64,000 bases of DNA from Magnolia sinica (GCF_029962835.1 NC_080582.1:25738032-25802031), one strand, 5' to 3'. Shown: positions 10,742 through 21,491, counted from the first letter of the stretch. The notes: a model not told the origin generated them from the letters alone. Program-made: numbers and translations.

Positions 10742-13180
10742 TTGTGCACTGTAAAGAGGAAATTAAATGTGCATAAAAAGGCCTTCCTTACTGAGAAAGT
10801 GAGCGCTATCATTCAACAAAGGGCTGTACCCAAATACAAAGACCCGGGAAGTCTCAATATTCCTTGTATTATTGGAAATTTCCAAATTGAGCATACTTTG
10901 CTAGATTTGGGTGCAAGTGTCAACTTAGTATCTTATTCAGTTTCCAAAAAAATAGGGTTAGGCGAGCTTAAACCAACCACGATTACACTCCAATTCACCG
11001 ACCGCTCTATTAAGGTACCAAGGAGAATTTTAGAGGACGTGTTAGTCCAAGTGAAGAAATTCTACTTCCCTGTGGATTTTATTGTACTAGACACTGAACC
11101 ATGTGTAAATACTAGCGCTCAAGTTCCCAACATTTTAGGCCGCCCATTCCTAGCAACTTCAAATGCAATCATAAATTGCAGGAATGGAATGAAGAACTTG
11201 TCTTTTGGTAACATGACTCTAGAGCTAAATATTTTCAATCTATGTAAGCAGCCCATTGATAATAATGAGATCCATGAGCTGAATTTCATGGACTGCTTGA
11301 TAGAAGAAGAGGAATTGGAACCTAGTCTGACTGAGGAATTGATTCAAGTAATTGGGGACTTGAAAATTTATGATTTAGAAAAAGTGCTTGCTGAAATTTC
11401 TGATGATAATGAGAGCACTACCACCCAGGACATTGGTATGTACCAATGGAGACCGCACACTCAAATCCTATCTATCGAGGATTTGCGACCTCTGTCATCA
11501 CCAACCAATGTTACAAAGCTTGATTTAAAACCACTACCAAATGAGCTTAAGTATGTATACTTAGGTGAAAATAAAACTTATCCAGTGGTGATCTCTTCAT
11601 TTTTAGAGAAGGATCAGGAGATTAAATTATTGAAAGTTCTAAGGGACCACAAAGGAGCATTGGGCTGGACCATTTCTGACATTAAAGGTATAAGCCCTTC
11701 CATATGCACTCATCGGATCCACCTCGATGATGACGCCAAACCAATTAGACAACCTCAAAGGCATCTTAATCCAAACATGATGGAAGTTGTAAAAAATGAG
11801 GTGATCAAATTATTGGATGTAGGAATCATCTACCCAATATCCGATAGTGTTTGGGTGAGTCTAACTCAAGTAGTCCCAAAGAAATCTGGAATAACTATTG
11901 TGCAGAATTCTAATAATGAACTCATACCAACACGTGTCACCACTGGTTGGCATGTTTGCATTGACTATGGAAAATTGAACCAGGTCACAAATAAGGACCA
12001 TTTCCCTCTACCATTCATTGATCAAGTTTTAAAGAGGGTAGCAGGTCACTCCTTTTATAGTTTTCTTGATGGATATTCCGGATATAACCAAATAGAGATA
12101 GCCCTAGAAGACCAAGAGAAAACCACGTTCACTTGTCCATTTGGCACGTTTGCTTTCAAACGGATGCCATTTGGATTGTGTAATGCCCTAACAACTTTTC
12201 AACGGTATATGTTAAGTATTTTTTCAAATATGGTTGGGAAGTTTCTTGAGGTTTTCATGGACGACTTCTCTGTATTTGGGAGTAGTTTTGAGGAATGCCT
12301 CAACAATTTATCTCTTGTCTTGTCTACGTGTGAAGAGAAATACTTTGTCTTAAATTGGGAGAAATGTCATTTCATGGTTCAAAAGGGAATTGTTTTGGGC
12401 CATGTTATCTCTAAAAATGGAATCGAGGTAGATCGCTCAAAACTCGACATTATAGCTAATCTACCTATCCCCCGAACTGTTAGAGATATTAGATCACTTA
12501 TAGGGCATACTGGTTTTTATAAAAGATTCATCAAGGACTTTAGTACCATTACTATACCCTTGACTAATCTTCTTCAAAAGGATGTTACATTTAAGTGGAC
12601 AGATGAGTGTGCAAGTGCCTTTAATAAAATTAAATTCTCCCTTACCACTGCACCTATCATGCATCCACCAGATTGGACACTTCCTCTTGAACTAATGTGC
12701 GATGCAAGTGATTATGCCATAGGGGCTGTTTTAGGCCAAAGGAAAGAAAAACGGCCCTATGTTATTCACTATGTGAGTAAAACTCTAAACTCGGTCCAAG
12801 TGAACTACTCAACAACTGAAAAAGAGTTACTTAAAGTAGTTTTTGTTTTGGATAAGCTTAGGTCCTACTTGTTGGGATCCAAAGTGATCATTTTCACAGA
12901 CCACTCGACTTTGAAATATTTGTTATCTAAGAAGGATGTCAAGCCGAGACTTTTGAGATGGATCCTCCTACTCCAAGAATTTGACTTAGAGATAAAAGAT
13001 AAGAAAGGAGTAGAAAACGTAGTGGCCGATCACCTTTCTAGATTGGTGTTAGATGCTTCCACTGAGGAGTTACATATCCAAGACACTTTCCCTGATGAAC
13101 AATTATTTACGATCTTCAAATTGCCTTGGTATGCGGATATAGTGAACTATCTTGTAACGGAAAAAATGTCATATCATTGA
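10742..13180 (+). CDS. Family B pol: protease, reverse transcriptase and RNase H (812 codons open)
   Basis: Longest intact frame of family B. In order: an aspartic-protease-like domain with 'LLDLGASVNLVSYSV' (residues about 56-70; Athila-type DLGA in place of DTGA) and 'ILGRPFLATSNAII' (about 131-144); RT from about residue 335, with 'VVPKKSGIT', '[15 protein letters not shown]' (here '[15 protein letters not shown]') and the catalytic 'FMDDFSVFG'; then RNase H with '[16 protein letters not shown]', 'YSTTEKELL' and 'FTDHSTLKYL'. The frame continues into '[10 protein letters not shown]' and ends at a TGA after 'MSYH', where integrase should continue. Upstream, a TAA at 10709 separates it from gag. 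It is fossil retroelement coding sequence; the RT core residues look intact. Confidence 0.88.
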   Translation: MCTVKRKLNVHKKAFLTEKVSAIIQQRAVPKYKDPGSLNIPCIIGNFQIEHTLLDLGASVNLVSYSVSKKIGLGELKPTTITLQFTDRSIKVPRRILEDVLVQVKKFYFPVDFIVLDTEPCVNTSAQVPNILGRPFLATSNAIINCRNGMKNLSFGNMTLELNIFNLCKQPIDNNEIHELNFMDCLIEEEELEPSLTEELIQVIGDLKIYDLEKVLAEISDDNESTTTQDIGMYQWRPHTQILSIEDLRPLSSPTNVTKLDLKPLPNELKYVYLGENKTYPVVISSFLEKDQEIKLLKVLRDHKGALGWTISDIKGISPSICTHRIHLDDDAKPIRQPQRHLNPNMMEVVKNEVIKLLDVGIIYPISDSVWVSLTQVVPKKSGITIVQNSNNELIPTRVTTGWHVCIDYGKLNQVTNKDHFPLPFIDQVLKRVAGHSFYSFLDGYSGYNQIEIALEDQEKTTFTCPFGTFAFKRMPFGLCNALTTFQRYMLSIFSNMVGKFLEVFMDDFSVFGSSFEECLNNLSLVLSTCEEKYFVLNWEKCHFMVQKGIVLGHVISKNGIEVDRSKLDIIANLPIPRTVRDIRSLIGHTGFYKRFIKDFSTITIPLTNLLQKDVTFKWTDECASAFNKIKFSLTTAPIMHPPDWTLPLELMCDASDYAIGAVLGQRKEKRPYVIHYVSKTLNSVQVNYSTTEKELLKVVFVLDKLRSYLLGSKVIIFTDHSTLKYLLSKKDVKPRLLRWILLLQEFDLEIKDKKGVENVVADHLSRLVLDASTEELHIQDTFPDEQLFTIFKLPWYADIVNYLVTEKMSYH

Positions 13181-14352
13181 AAGTCACAAGATAGGAAGCG
13201 TTTTGAAACCGAAGTTAGGAACTTTTTCTGGGATGACCCTTATTTATTTAAATATGGGACTGATCAAATTTTTAGACGTTGTGTCCCAGAGGATGAAGTT
13301 CGAAATGTTATTTCTTTTTGTCACATGGAAGTATGTGGTGGCCATTTTTCTACTAAGAAAATCATTGTAAAAATCCTGCAGTGTGGTTTTTACTGACCTA
13401 CCATGTTTATAAATACCCATGCTTTCTGTATTGATTTAGATAGATGTCAAAGGTTGGGAAGAGTGTCCCGGCGCAACATGATGCCTTTATCCCCAATTTT
13501 ATCATTAGAGATTTTTTATTGTTGGGGTATTGATTTTATGGGTCCATTTCTATCTTCTTTTGGATTTCTTTATATATTGGTTGGTGTGGACTATGTTTCA
13601 AAATGGATTGAGGCAGTTCCAAGTAGGACCAATGACAACAAAATGGTCATACGATTCCTCAAGGGAAATATTTTTACTAGATTTGGAACTCCAAAGGCCA
13701 TCATTAGTGATGGCGGGTCTCACTTTTGCAATAGAACATTTGAGACCTTGATGAAGAAATATGGCATCAAGTATAAAGTGAGCACCCCATACCACCCACA
13801 AACGAGTGGGCAAGATGGGATTTCTAATCAGGAAATCAAACACATTTTAGAGAAAACTATAAGGCCAGATAGGAAGGATTAGTCCCTTAGACTATCTGAC
13901 ACTTTATGAGCTTATAGGACTGCTTATAAGACCCCGATTGGAATGTCACCATACAGATTGGTGTATGGGAAGGCTTGCCACTTGCCTGTGGAATTGGAAC
14001 ATAGAGCCTACTGGGCAATAAAGAAATTAAACTTTGATATGGATCAAGCAGGTGGATAAAGGAAATTAGAGTTGAATGAATTAGAGGAGCAGAGGAGAGA
14101 TTCCCATGAAAATTCTAAAATCTAGAAAGAGAGGACCAAAGCTTTTCATGACAAAAATATCCTGAGGAAGAATTTTGAACTTCAGCAAAAGGTCCTATTG
14201 TACAATTCCCATGTCCAATTCTTTCCGGGAAAGTTAAGATCAAGATGGACAGGTCCCTTCACTGTGAAGAATGTTTATACTCATGGGGCTATTAAAATTG
14301 AGAATCGACGTAATGGCAATGTGTACAATGTTAATGGTCAGAGATTGATGTG
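13181..14352 (+). pseudogene. Family B integrase, broken
   Basis: Continues pol after the stop at 13178-13180. It shows the HHCC region with a damaged Cys/His context ('CIDLDRC' in place of 'CATCDRC'), the core with 'GIDFMGPF', '[12 protein letters not shown]' and the Glu position near '[13 protein letters not shown]'. In that last motif the usual 'QAEISNREI' is changed to 'QDGISNQEI', which removes the catalytic glutamate. Stops follow at about 13880 (GAT TAG), 13907 and further on. The C-terminal part is recognisable to about 14352. Not functional. Confidence 0.85.
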
Positions 14353-15591
14353 GAAAACTTTCATATGAGAGAGGAGTCCTTCCTTCTTCATTAACCAGAA
14401 TATTCAGATTGATGCTCCTGGTCTAACGGAGCATTTGTGCAGGATTTGTATCATATTCAATTTTTTTAGTGTCACATAGCAGGTGAGTTTTTCATGGTAG
14501 GTACTATCCACCCTTTCTTTTATTTTTATGTTTTCTGCATTACATTATCATTACATTGAGGACAATATAGATTTTAGGTTGGGGGTTGTGGATAATCATC
14601 CATGTGAAAGTTTTTTTTTTGTTTCAGTTTATTTTATTATTATTTTTATTATTTTTAGGTTTCAGTTAGGTTTAAGTTTATTTATTTTTAGGTTTATGGG
14701 GAAAAAAATTTCAACATTTTCAAAATAATATTTTTATATTTAAGAATGTGAACATGATATTTTGCGAATTCCAAAGGCAAAATTAATACTTAGTCTAGGT
14801 TAATAGTGGTCAGAAATCTGATAACTGAAAATTATAGACTTGAGTTCAATTATCTAATCACTAGTTTAAAGTGAGTCGTAATTTGATGTACTGAATTCAC
14901 AATACACCCTATCTAAGTGAGGAATATGATATGTGAACTAGAATAACAACTTTTAATTCAAACAAGGTTGAATGAACTAGTACCATTGATAAATGTTTAA
15001 AAGAGAGAATATTAAAGGAAAAAAAAAAGAGTGATGGAAAAAAGAAATTTTTATTATAGAGCATGAATGCAATGACCATAATAATCGTGTCAGTAATCCG
15101 GAGTCAGGATACCCAAGTATCCATTACTGTTACCATTACAAGTACGATACCTTAGGTTATGAAGCAAACCCGATGGGAATCTTCATCTAAGGGTAGTCTA
15201 TAATAATGAGGATATAATGATAAAAGAAGAAATGTCATGAAAAAAATGAGATAACTAGAGATTTCATATTCTTGGGATGATTAAAAGGAGTTAGGATAGG
15301 GAACATGCATATTTCTCAAAGTTAGACTAGTGTCACGGAGCACCTAAGGATATTGGATCATAACTATTCTAAACTTTGATTAGGTCTCTGAACTCAATGA
15401 TGTAATGGATTAGAAAATTGAGATTTTAACTAACTTCAGACTTAGGTTAAGTATTGTTTTGTTTTGGAATTCATATGATGAATGTGGGCATAATTGTATA
15501 AATTTTTTAGTGTTGAAATATTTTTCTTGTTTTCAATGTTTGTGGGTAATATTTCTAGAAACCCTCATAAGACTATAACTCGTCCACTAGC
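14353..15591 (+). other. 3' noncoding region of family B copy 2, first part
   Basis: Near-identical to 5472-6740 of copy 1, with no gene. It carries the 'cattgaggacaatatagatt' plus TTGGGGG motif (14552-14590) and the first part of the conserved structured block ('accctcataagactataact'), which the antisense solo LTR interrupts at 15592. It resumes at 16897. Confidence 0.75.
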
Positions 15592-16896
15592 TGATTGCTT
15601 GCCTCCAAGTGCAGAGGTTCGTAAATAGTATCCCGTGAATACAGGGTCAATCCCACAGGGAGATGAATTGTGAGAAGAAAAGAAATCAAATGCAAAACAA
15701 ACTAAGTAATAAAAATTAATCTGATGATTTGATTTTAGGATTTTTGAATGGATGTAATTCAACTGAATAAAATAACACCCAATCTTCAAAGTTCCACACA
15801 TAGGTTAATGTTCTAAAATCATGATGACTTAGATAACACAACTAGGATCTGAACACTATGGTTAGCCTAAGCAAAAAATAAAACACTTTAAATATTTTAA
15901 TAAATGATACAAAAGATTAGAAAATAATGGATTTGCACCATTGACATATATTCTCAAGCGCCAGTGATTTTAAGTATTCAATATCTATAGGATAATGAAT
16001 ATCAAAGAAATACAACAGGTTGAGAACATCTCCTATCTAGGAAATCTGCTTGATCTAGGGTAAGCCTATCCATCAATGTGGATCTTATATGATGAAAACA
16101 TATGGATCTCACAAGAGGATAAAAAATAAAACCTAAATAATAGATAACATGCATACACCATTCTTCTCATCATTAAAACAATCAATCATCATAATCTTAA
16201 AAAATTATTAAACCCATGTGCTTCCCTTCTAGCTTGGGCTAGAAGGAACTTAGAAAAACATAATTAAATTGTAGAAATAAAAAGCAACAAGAAAGAAAGA
16301 AGAAAAAAATGCAAATAGAAAAGATTTAAAATAAAAATAAAAACAACTTATAAAGCTTTAATAAAACTAAAAACTCTTTAAAAACCCTAAATATTGCTCT
16401 TGAATGCTTCTATCATGTTTAAGAATGCCCTAGGAGGCCCTATTTATAAGTAGGGAACTCTAGTTTTCGTACAAAGTTGAAAACCCTAGAAAATGCCACA
16501 AATATACTTATTTTCCCAAAATAGACTTCTCGCTGCATAGTTCGTTTAAAATAGATTTCCTGCTGCGTAGTTTTCAAAATAGACTTCAGAGCTTTATAAT
16601 ACACTTTTCAGGATGATTACAGGATTCTTCACTTCAAATCTTCGATTCTTTTCATTCCTCACTTGGTTTTCTTGGATCTTTGGCATGTGAATTCTTCAAT
16701 CTTAGTTTCCTAAGATCCATCCCTTGCCTTGGTGATTTTTGAGCATCAAATTCTTACTTTTTAGCACCCTTTTTCAATCTAAGCTCTTAAATTCACCTTG
16801 CAACACATACATGAGTAAAATAGAATATTAAGATGATTTATGTTCATAAAACTAAGATATAAATGGGGAAAATTATGCAATATTTGAGTCTCAACA
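15592..16896 (-). mobile_element. Antisense solo LTR, family B
   Basis: Reverse complement of the family B LTR: it begins 'tgattgcttgcctcc' and ends 'tttgagtctcaaca', 1305 bp. There is no internal sequence on either side. It is flanked by CTAGC (15587-15591) and CTAGA (16897-16901), a probable 5-bp target duplication with one mismatch. The uninterrupted homologue at 6741 reads 'ccactaggggaaacc', which confirms a clean insertion. This is the expected product of recombination between the two LTRs of one inserted element. Confidence 0.88.
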
Positions 16897-17088
16897 CTAG
16901 AGGAAACCTACGGGTATAAAGGCTTGTTGCATATGCTAAATGTAATCGAGATTACATGTGAAAGTGGTGTAGTAAGAATTTTTTTCATTTTAATTTTTTT
17001 TAAAAAAATTAATTTTTATTCTTATTTTTATTTTTATTTTTCTTCGCTTATTTTGCTCGGGAACTAGCAAAATGCTGGTTGGGGGGTG
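16897..17088 (+). other. 3' noncoding region of family B copy 2, second part
   Basis: Continues the region interrupted at 15591: rest of the structured block ('gcttgttgcatatgctaaat' and on), an AT-rich stretch, then 'aaaatgctggttgggggg' just before the LTR. No gene. Confidence 0.75.
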
Positions 17089-17390
17089 TGTTGAGACTCA
17101 AATATTGCATAATTTTTCCTATTTATATCTTAGTTTTATGAACATAAATCATCTTAATATTCTATTTTACTCATGTATGTGTTACAAGGTGAATTTAAGA
17201 GCTTGGATTGAAAAAGGGTGCTAAAAAGTAAGAATTTGATGCTCAAAAATCACCAAGGCAAGGGATGGATCGTAGGAAACCAAGATTAAAGAATTCACAT
17301 GCCAAAGATCCAAGAAAACCAAGTGAGGAATGAAAAGAATCGAAGATTTGAAGTGAAGAATCCTGAAATCGTCCTGAAAAGTATATTATA
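17089..17390 (+). repeat. Truncated 3' LTR, family B copy 2
   Basis: Starts TGTTGAGACTCAAATATTGC and matches the first ~300 bp of the LTR at 6928. It stops at 'aaaagtatattata' where the full LTR continues 'aagctctgaag'. The rest of the LTR is missing, so the right end of the family B array was lost by deletion or replacement. Confidence 0.85.
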
Positions 17391-17690
17391 ATCCCATATC
17401 GACTACACTACCTATAGCTATGGATATAATCCGTAGCCATAGGTCTATAGTCATTACTCGATATTAGTTATCGATACTATCTATCATTGCTCGATATTAT
17501 CGATGACTTATGCACGATACTATCAAACCATTCTCGATAATATCGAAAATTCATCCATTTTTCGAGTTTTGTTGCTGGACAATTTGGCATTCATCTTCGA
17601 TATTATCAAACTATGTTCGATATTATCCACAATTTATGGCTACGGTTATAATCCGTAGCCATAGGTCTACAGTCATTTTCTCACCTCCTT
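17391..17690. repeat. Palindrome-rich segment (CCGTAGCCATA and TCGATATTATCGA motifs)
   Basis: Two similar inverted repeats share a direct repeat 'ccgtagccataggtctayag' about 222 bp apart. The one at 17635-17663 has perfect 11-bp arms (TATGGCTACGG / CCGTAGCCATA, 7-bp spacer). The one at 17411-17443 has 13-bp arms with two mismatches. Between them lie several CGATATTATC(GA) motifs and 'ttgctggacaatttggcat', which also occurs in the 121-bp repeats at 20750-21250. No gene seen; it is probably part of a non-autonomous transposon. Confidence 0.6.
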
Positions 17691-17919
17691 TCCCCACAAG
17701 TACTATTACTTTATCAACTTACTTCTTTATACCTGATGCAAAAATAAATAAAACAAAACAAAATTTAAAAAAAAAAGAAGAAAAAGAAACAAAGCATTAG
17801 GACACCATAGAGAATGTAACCTTTAATATGAAAAGTTCAAAATTTATGGCATAAAGATTTCCAATCTGGAGTTTGAAGCTCTAGTTGCCTATGCAAATGG
17901 AAGAACGCCGAAAAATTAC

Positions 17920-18342
17920 CTTTATAACAACTTTTTTACCATCATGCATCTGAGCAACATGAACCTTTGCGAGGGACGCACTTGCTATGGAACAAGATCA
18001 GACTCAACAAAAATCTGTTTCATAAAATGATTGTTTCATTCAGTTGGCAAGTATTACACCAATTGAGCATTTAATCAATTTATAAAACTACTCTTCACAA
18101 GAAAAAAGAAGAAAAAAAATCAAAGACAAGAACATGGAAGTTTTGGCTGTGTATTAGTAAGAAAAAAATATTAACGATGAAAATCTCATGTACCCAAGAT
18201 GATATGAACAAAGAATTTAACAAACAATGAAAGAAAAAGAACATAATTCATGTGGCATACTTCCAAGCTCTTTCATGAACACATCATAAACTTGATCGTA
18301 AAAAGAAACCGGGCAACAATTTAACATGGACTGTCTCATTGT
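17920..18342 (-). pseudogene. Fragment of an ABC1/UbiB-like atypical kinase gene (two exons)
   Basis: On the minus strand, the exon at about 18342-18244 translates to 'TMRQSMLNCCPVSFYDQVYD' followed by 'VFMKELGSMPHE'. A second exon at 18014-17920, after an AAACAG acceptor-like end, reads 'IFVESDLVP', then with a one-base shift 'IASASLAKVHVAQMHDGKKV' 'VIK', and ends at AAG|GTAATT, a donor-like site. This order matches plant ABC1-kinase (ABC1K/UbiB) proteins, which have MRESML...CPVSSY...V..ELG and a P[IV]A(S/A)AS(L/I)AQVH.A...DG..VAVKV segment holding the ATP-binding Lys. Only about 65 residues are present, with a frameshift, and a 21-bp repeat array begins within 10 bp of the upstream exon. 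It is a fragment, probably captured by a transposon. Recognition is from memory of the family. Confidence 0.68.
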
Positions 18343-18347
18343 CTGTA

Positions 18348-18835
18348 CGTATTGAGCAGGGCAAACATGGAATTCAGCACGACAAACATGAAATTCAGCG
18401 GGGCAAACATGGAATTGAGTGGGGCAAACATGAAATTGAGTGGGGCAAACATGGAATTGAGCAGGGCAAACATGGAATTGAGTGGGGCAAACTAGAAATT
18501 GAGCTGGGCAAACTAGAAATTGAGAGGGGCAAACATGGAATTGAGCGGGGAAAACATGAAATTCAGCGGGGAAAACTGAAAGTTGAGCGAGGCAAGTATA
18601 AAATTCAGTGGGGCAAACATGAAATTCAGCAGGGAAAACATGGAATTGAGCGGGGCAAACATGAAATTGAGCGAGGCAAGTATAAAATTTAGTGGGGCAA
18701 ATATGAAATTCAGCAGGGCAAACATGGAATTGAGCGGGGTAAACTAGAAAATGAGTGGGGCAAATATGAAATTGAGCGGGACAAACAAAAAATCAGTGGG
18801 ACAAACATGAAATTGAGCGGGGCAAACTTAACAGA
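18348..18835 (+). repeat. 21-bp degenerate tandem array 1
   Basis: Head-to-tail units of 21 bp around 'ggggcaaacatgaaattgagc', with recurrent alternatives CATGGAATT, CATGAAATT, CTAGAAATT and CTGAAAATT, and TGAG or TTCAG. The period is a multiple of three, so all frames tend to stay open and give artificial 7-residue repeats on both strands. The array ends in 'gcaaacttaacagataattt', the same ending as the array at 25205-25815. Confidence 0.9.
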
Positions 18836-19054
18836 TAATTTTATGGCTTGAGCCCAAAAATCTAAACGTATCCAATGTTCAAATGGACTACACCAAATGA
18901 AAATTTTGAATTGAACTTCTACTATTGATCAAATCTTAGGGGCCACAAAAGTTTTGGATCAAGCTTATAATTGTGTTTTCTATTAATCCATCTTTGTATG
19001 ATCTTATGAACATTGAGTGAGGTAAGCTAAATTCAACGACGCTGTTTATCATGG
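18836..19054. other. Spacer with MITE-like sequence
   Basis: No gene. The stretch 'gaattgaacttctactattg' to 'gttttctattaatccat' is shared with 25850-25940 and belongs to the MITE-like family that recurs across the window. The last 30 bp ('ctaaattcaacgacgctgtt' on) recur at 22302. Confidence 0.6.
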
Positions 19055-20735
19055 AATTGCATGAGGCAAGCATGAAAATTCAACGAGGCAAGCTAGAAAT
19101 TGAGGAAGGGAACTTAGACATTAAGCGGGACAAACATGAAATTGAGTGGGGGAAACATGAATTTCAGCGCGGAAAACATGAAATTGATTGGGGCAAATGT
19201 GATTTTCAGCGAGGAAAACATGAAATTTAGCAGGGCAAATCATGAAATTCAATGGGGGAAACATGAAATTCAGTGGGAAAAACTGAAAATTGAGCAGGAC
19301 AAACATGAAATTCATTGGGATAAACTGAAAATTGAATGGGGCAAACATGAAATTCAGTAGGGGAAACATGAAATTCAGTAAGGCAAACTAGGAATTCAGC
19401 GGGGCAAACTAGAAAATTAGTGGGGTAAGCTGGAAATTAAGCGAGGCAAACTAGAAATTGAGCGGGGCAAACTGAAAATTAAGCGGGGCAAACATGAAAT
19501 TGAGCAAGGTAAATTAGAAATTCAGTGGGGCAAACTGGAAATTCAGCGAAGGTAACATAAATTTCAATAAACTTGAAATGTAATTGAACTAGCCTAAAAA
19601 ATAATTGAAATGCAATTGAACTATCCTAATAAATAATTGAAACGCAATTGAACTAGCCTAACATAAATTTCAATGAACTTGAAATGCGATTAAAGTAGCC
19701 AAACATCAAATTCTAAGTCATTACTCGGAAAATTCAACCAATCATGAACCGGGAATGTCGGTGACAACTCTAACATATTGCCGAGAAGTGGGTCAAATAG
19801 ACTAAGAACTCTTGAAATTTGAGATCATTTTGATCAGTATGCTTTTATCATGCTGAATTAATTAACTAATATGGGCCCACCTTGACTTGAATGTATGTGG
19901 ACTATCCACGACATTTATCCATTTTTCTATCTATATTAATGGTTTGAGCCCAAAATCTAATGTTTTATTTGTAATCAATTTCATGTTCATTGGATGATGT
20001 ATACTTCTCGGCAATATGCTCGAGTTGTCGCCAACATTCCCGGTTCATGATTGGTTGAATTCTCTGATTAATGACCTTAGAATTTGATGTTTGGGTACTT
20101 CAATCGCATTTCAAGTTCATTGAAATTCATGTTAGGCTAGTTCAATTGCATTTCAATTATGTATTAGGTTAGTTCAATTGCACTTCAAGTTCATTGAAAT
20201 TCATGTTACCCTCGCTGAATTTCCAGTCTTCCCCTCCCCCCTAAATTTCTTAATTGCCTCACTCAATTTCATGCTTGCCCCGCCTAATCTCATGTTTGCC
20301 CCGCTCAATTTTCAATTTGCCCTGCTGAATTTCATGTTCCCCTCGTTGAATTTCATGTTTCGCCCGCTCAATTTTTAGTTTGCCCCGCTGAATTCCATGT
20401 TTGCCTCGCTGAATTTTCAGTTTACCCCGCTCAAATTCTAGTTTGCCCCGTTGAATTTCATGTTTGTCCCGCTCAATTTTCAGTTTGTCCCACTCAATTT
20501 CTAGTTTGCCCCACTAAATTTCATGTTTGCCCCACTCAATTTCATGTTTACCCCGCTCAATTTCAGTTTACCCTGCTCAAATTCTAGTTTTCCCCGCTGA
20601 ATTTAGTTTGCCCCGATCAATTTCATGTTTGCCCAGCTCAATATCATGCTATGCTCGCTCAAATTTCAGTTCGCGCGGCTTAATATTATCCTATACTCGC
20701 TCGATTTAATGTTTGCCCAACTCAATATCATGTTA
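19055..20735. mobile_element. Foldback-like inverted repeat with 21-bp subrepeats in both arms
   Basis: The left arm (about 19055-19795) consists of 21-bp repeats on the plus strand (19055-19553) and then unique sequence. The right arm (about 19990-20735) is its reverse complement: unique sequence (19990-20205) and then the same 21-bp repeats inverted (20206-20735). Paired landmarks are 'ggaaattcagcg' at 19529 with 'cgctgaatttcc' at 20212, 'aattgaactagcct' with 'aggctagttcaatt', and 'gaaccgggaatgt' at 19746 with 'acattcccggttc'. The loop (19796-19989) carries a 'gggcccacc' MITE-like fragment. No transposase is visible. The structure resembles foldback/MULE-type elements with subrepeat TIRs. 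Confidence 0.75.
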
Positions 20736-20749
20736 TCGACAAGGCGTTG

Positions 20750-21250
20750 ATATATCGAGATATTATGCAATTTTCATTGACAGCTGCTGGACATTTCAAA
20801 GGCAAAGACGTTATTATTGAGAATAACTCGATATATCGAACATGAATCTTAATATTATCGAGATCCTTTCAATATATCGATAAATTAAGCAATTTTCAGT
20901 GTTGCTTGCTAGACAGTTCCCAAGCAAAATCGATATTATCGAGCAATTCTCGATATATCGAGATTTGAACGTCGATATTATTGAGATATTCTCGATATAT
21001 CGAGAAATTATGAAAATTCCAGTGTTGCTTGTTGGACAGTTTACAGGCATAATCGATATTATCGACAAATTCTCCATATATCGAGATATTAAGGTTGATA
21101 TTATCGAAGGGCCGTCGATATATGTCGATACGAGTTTTTCCATCTACCTCAATGATCATAATTCATTAGTGATCAATATTATTGATCCAGTCTCGATATA
21201 ATCAATGACTTACCATCGATATAATCAACGATATCTCGATAATATCGACG
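20750..21250. repeat. ~121-bp tandem repeat rich in TCGATA palindromes, about 3 copies
   Basis: Copies are anchored at about 20771, 20892 and 21013 on 'cagtgttgcttgytggacag', each followed by 'aatcgatattatcgag' and then 'ctcgatatatcgag'. The spacing of about 121 bp is read directly. The palindromic cores TCGATATTATCGA and TCGATATATCGA alternate. A diverged single unit occurs at 17470-17640. Confidence 0.75.
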
Positions 21251-21491
21251 GTAAAATGTTTCGTATAGTGGATTGTTTTGGCTCGATTCAGTCTCGATAT
21301 TAAGCTGAAGTGATTAAGTAACTTTAAGTAAAAAAGTTGCTTATAATTGATCTTAAACCGAGCTTACTTATCTCGAATTAGCTACATAGAGATTGTTTCA
21401 TGGGTACCTTAGTGAGCATTCATGCTTTTATGATGCAACAAGGATGTATTGCATCAGAGAGGATCACATATTACAAATATGATCTAAGTAG
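21251..21491. other. Intervening AT-rich sequence with MITE-related piece
   Basis: No gene. About 21300-21357 ('gctgaagtgattaagtaact' to 'cttaaaccga') matches the right half of the small MITE at 23532-23672. Confidence 0.5.

Larger units (their letters stand above)
8237..17390 (+). mobile_element. Athila-like element, family B copy 2 (with nested solo LTR)
   Basis: Internal region directly following the shared LTR. It reads PBS, leader with a 57-bp minisatellite, broken gag, a long protease-RT-RNase H frame, broken integrase, 3' noncoding region (interrupted by an antisense solo LTR at 15592-16896), and then a 3' LTR truncated after about 302 bp. With copy 1 it forms INT-LTR-INT-LTR. No target duplication can be tested because the right LTR is truncated. 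Confidence 0.85.

Noticed and set aside
17400-17700. CRISPR-like or origin-like palindromic array
   Set aside because: Plant nuclear context, no regular spacers, and the repeats are inverted pairs typical of transposon ends.
20896-21201. ORFs on both strands of about 100 codons in the TCGATA repeat region
   Set aside because: They are low-complexity translations (D, I, S, Y) of the 121-bp tandem repeat, open on both strands because of the palindromes.
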